In this document: positions 12,768 to 13,593 of the stretch, piece by piece
Layout: each line of letters opens with the position of its first letter
Numbering within the stretch: position 1 is the stretch's first letter
Assembly: GCA_937900605.1 (NCBI GenBank)
Contig: CALCDK010000067.1
Location: forward strand, 1-13,593
DNA: 13,593 nt
DNA from: an uncultured Olsenella sp.
GTDB lineage: Bacteria > Actinomycetota > Coriobacteriia > Coriobacteriales > Atopobiaceae
Reading direction: 5' to 3'
Notes under the pieces: model-generated
Seen by the model: only the letters and a program-made list of their open reading frames with translations
The model's database searches: none
What the model was told of the DNA's origin: nothing
Position numbers and translations under genes: made by a program

Positions 12768-13593
12768 ATGCGTACCAAGTCGAGCCTCAACGAGGGCTGG
12801 GAGTTCCGCGGCCCCGACGGAAGCGTCGAGAGCGTCAACGTCCCGCACACTTGGAATGCCATCGACGGCCAGGATGGCGGCAACGACTACTGGCGCGGTA
12901 CCTGCACGTACTCGCGCACCTTCGCCACCCCCGAGTTCGACGTGGCCACCCAGCGCGTCTGGCTCGAGTTCGACGGCGTCAACGCCTCCGCCGACGTCAG
13001 GGTCAACGGCCAGGACGTCTGCCACCACGACGGCGGCTACTCCACCTTCCGCGCCGACGTCACCGAGGCCCTTCTCGCCTCCGGTGACAACGCCCTCGAG
13101 GTCGCGGTCGACAACTCCAAGAACGACCGCGTCTACCCGCAGAAGGCCGACTTCACCTTCTACGGCGGCATCTACCGCGACGTCCGCCTGGTCGTCGTCG
13201 ACGCCCGCCACTTCGCCCTGGGCCACTTCGGCGGCCCCGGCTACGCCGTGACCCCCGCCTACGAGGGCGACACCACCAAGGTCCGCGTCCAGAGCTGGCT
13301 CGAGGGCGAGGGTGCCGAGTCCTGCGCCGTCCGCGTCACCCTGCTCGACCGCGAGGGCTCCGTCGTCGCCTCCGGCGAGGGCACCGACGTCGTCCTGACC
13401 GTCGAGAAGCCCCACCTGTGGGACGGCGTGGACGACCCGTACCTCTACAACGTCGAGCTCGCGCTCGTCGACGGCGAGGCCACCATCGACGAGGTTGGCG
13501 GCCGCTTCGGCATCCGCACCTTCTCCGTCGACCCCAACAAGGGCTTCTTCCTCAACGGCCGCAGCTACCCGCTGCGCGGCGTCGCCCGTCACC
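12768..13593 (+). CDS. Glycoside hydrolase family 2 protein, N-terminal part (partial)
   Basis: The frame is open from ATG 12768, with AGGAGGAG (12758-12765) upstream, to the window edge: 275 codons. The order fits GH2. A jelly-roll sugar-binding domain (about 5-145) contains VPHTWN (25-30), DYWRGTCTYSRTF, the DVRVNGQDVCHHDGGYSTFRADVTE stretch (76-100, shown here only as a landmark) and FYGGIYRDVRLVV (131-143). An immunoglobulin-like domain (about 155-255) contains PHLWDGVDDPYLY. The start of the catalytic barrel reads KGFFLNGRSYPLRGVARH (258-275). The catalytic acid and nucleophile glutamates lie outside. There is no signal peptide, so it acts in the cytoplasm on an imported glycoside. The FLNGRxYPLRGV type is often annotated beta-galactosidase, but the shared operator with a glucuronate operon favours a beta-glucuronidase or other uronide-acting enzyme. 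Specificity is open. Confidence 0.85.
   Translation, partial: MRTKSSLNEGWEFRGPDGSVESVNVPHTWNAIDGQDGGNDYWRGTCTYSRTFATPEFDVATQRVWLEFDGVNASADVRVNGQDVCHHDGGYSTFRADVTEALLASGDNALEVAVDNSKNDRVYPQKADFTFYGGIYRDVRLVVVDARHFALGHFGGPGYAVTPAYEGDTTKVRVQSWLEGEGAESCAVRVTLLDREGSVVASGEGTDVVLTVEKPHLWDGVDDPYLYNVELALVDGEATIDEVGGRFGIRTFSVDPNKGFFLNGRSYPLRGVARH

Noticed and set aside
1..13593. CRISPR arrays, tRNA or rRNA genes, insertion sequences, phage genes
   Set aside because: No regularly spaced long repeats, cloverleaf-like sequence, transposase motif or phage protein was recognised on either strand.

Overview
This 13.6-kb window comes from a high-GC bacterium. Codons end almost always in G or C (CGC, CTC, GTC, GAC), and genes are dense with strong Shine-Dalgarno sites. 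Codon style plus gene content (high-affinity K+ ATPase, PiT/DUF47 phosphate module, hexuronate catabolism, glycoside hydrolase) suggests an anaerobic gut or oral actinobacterium of the Coriobacteriia (Olsenella/Collinsella-like). That placement is inference, because no rRNA gene is present.

Layout. (1) 1-967: the end of a kdp operon, with the KdpB C-terminus, complete kdpC and a terminator. (2) 968-3158: a phosphate module of pit (PiT-family permease, TTG start) and a DUF47/PhoU-like partner. A ladder of TTAC repeats at 11-bp period lies upstream, resembling a Pho box, and a strong terminator follows. (3) 3159-5443: two separate housekeeping-type genes, a HAD-family phosphatase and hisS. (4) 5524-12550: a hexuronate locus. 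A GntR/FCD regulator is transcribed leftward, away from a five-gene operon uxuB-uxuA-uxaC-kdgK-kdgA. (5) 12551-13593: an AT-richer regulatory region and the first 275 codons of a glycoside hydrolase family 2 gene, cut by the window edge.

The five operon enzymes form a complete Ashwell route. UxaC converts glucuronate to fructuronate, UxuB reduces it to mannonate, UxuA dehydrates it to 2-keto-3-deoxygluconate (KDG), KdgK phosphorylates this to KDPG, and KdgA splits it to pyruvate and glyceraldehyde-3-phosphate. No transporter for the sugar acid lies in the window. The GH2 enzyme may release the substrate, since its promoter region carries the same 17-bp operator-like sequence as the uxuB promoter region (core ACTGATATACCAGT). 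This is a near-palindrome with the TATACCA core known for ExuR/UxuR-type GntR regulators. A third, less perfect copy runs directly into the operon's terminator stem.

No CRISPR array, tRNA, rRNA, insertion sequence or phage gene was recognised. The most interesting material is regulatory: the three operator copies, one fused to a terminator; a 21-bp-period direct repeat before the GH2 gene; the TTAC ladder before pit; three hairpins between uxuA and uxaC; and a recurring intergenic CTTCTCGCC motif. I found no convincing wholly new gene system.
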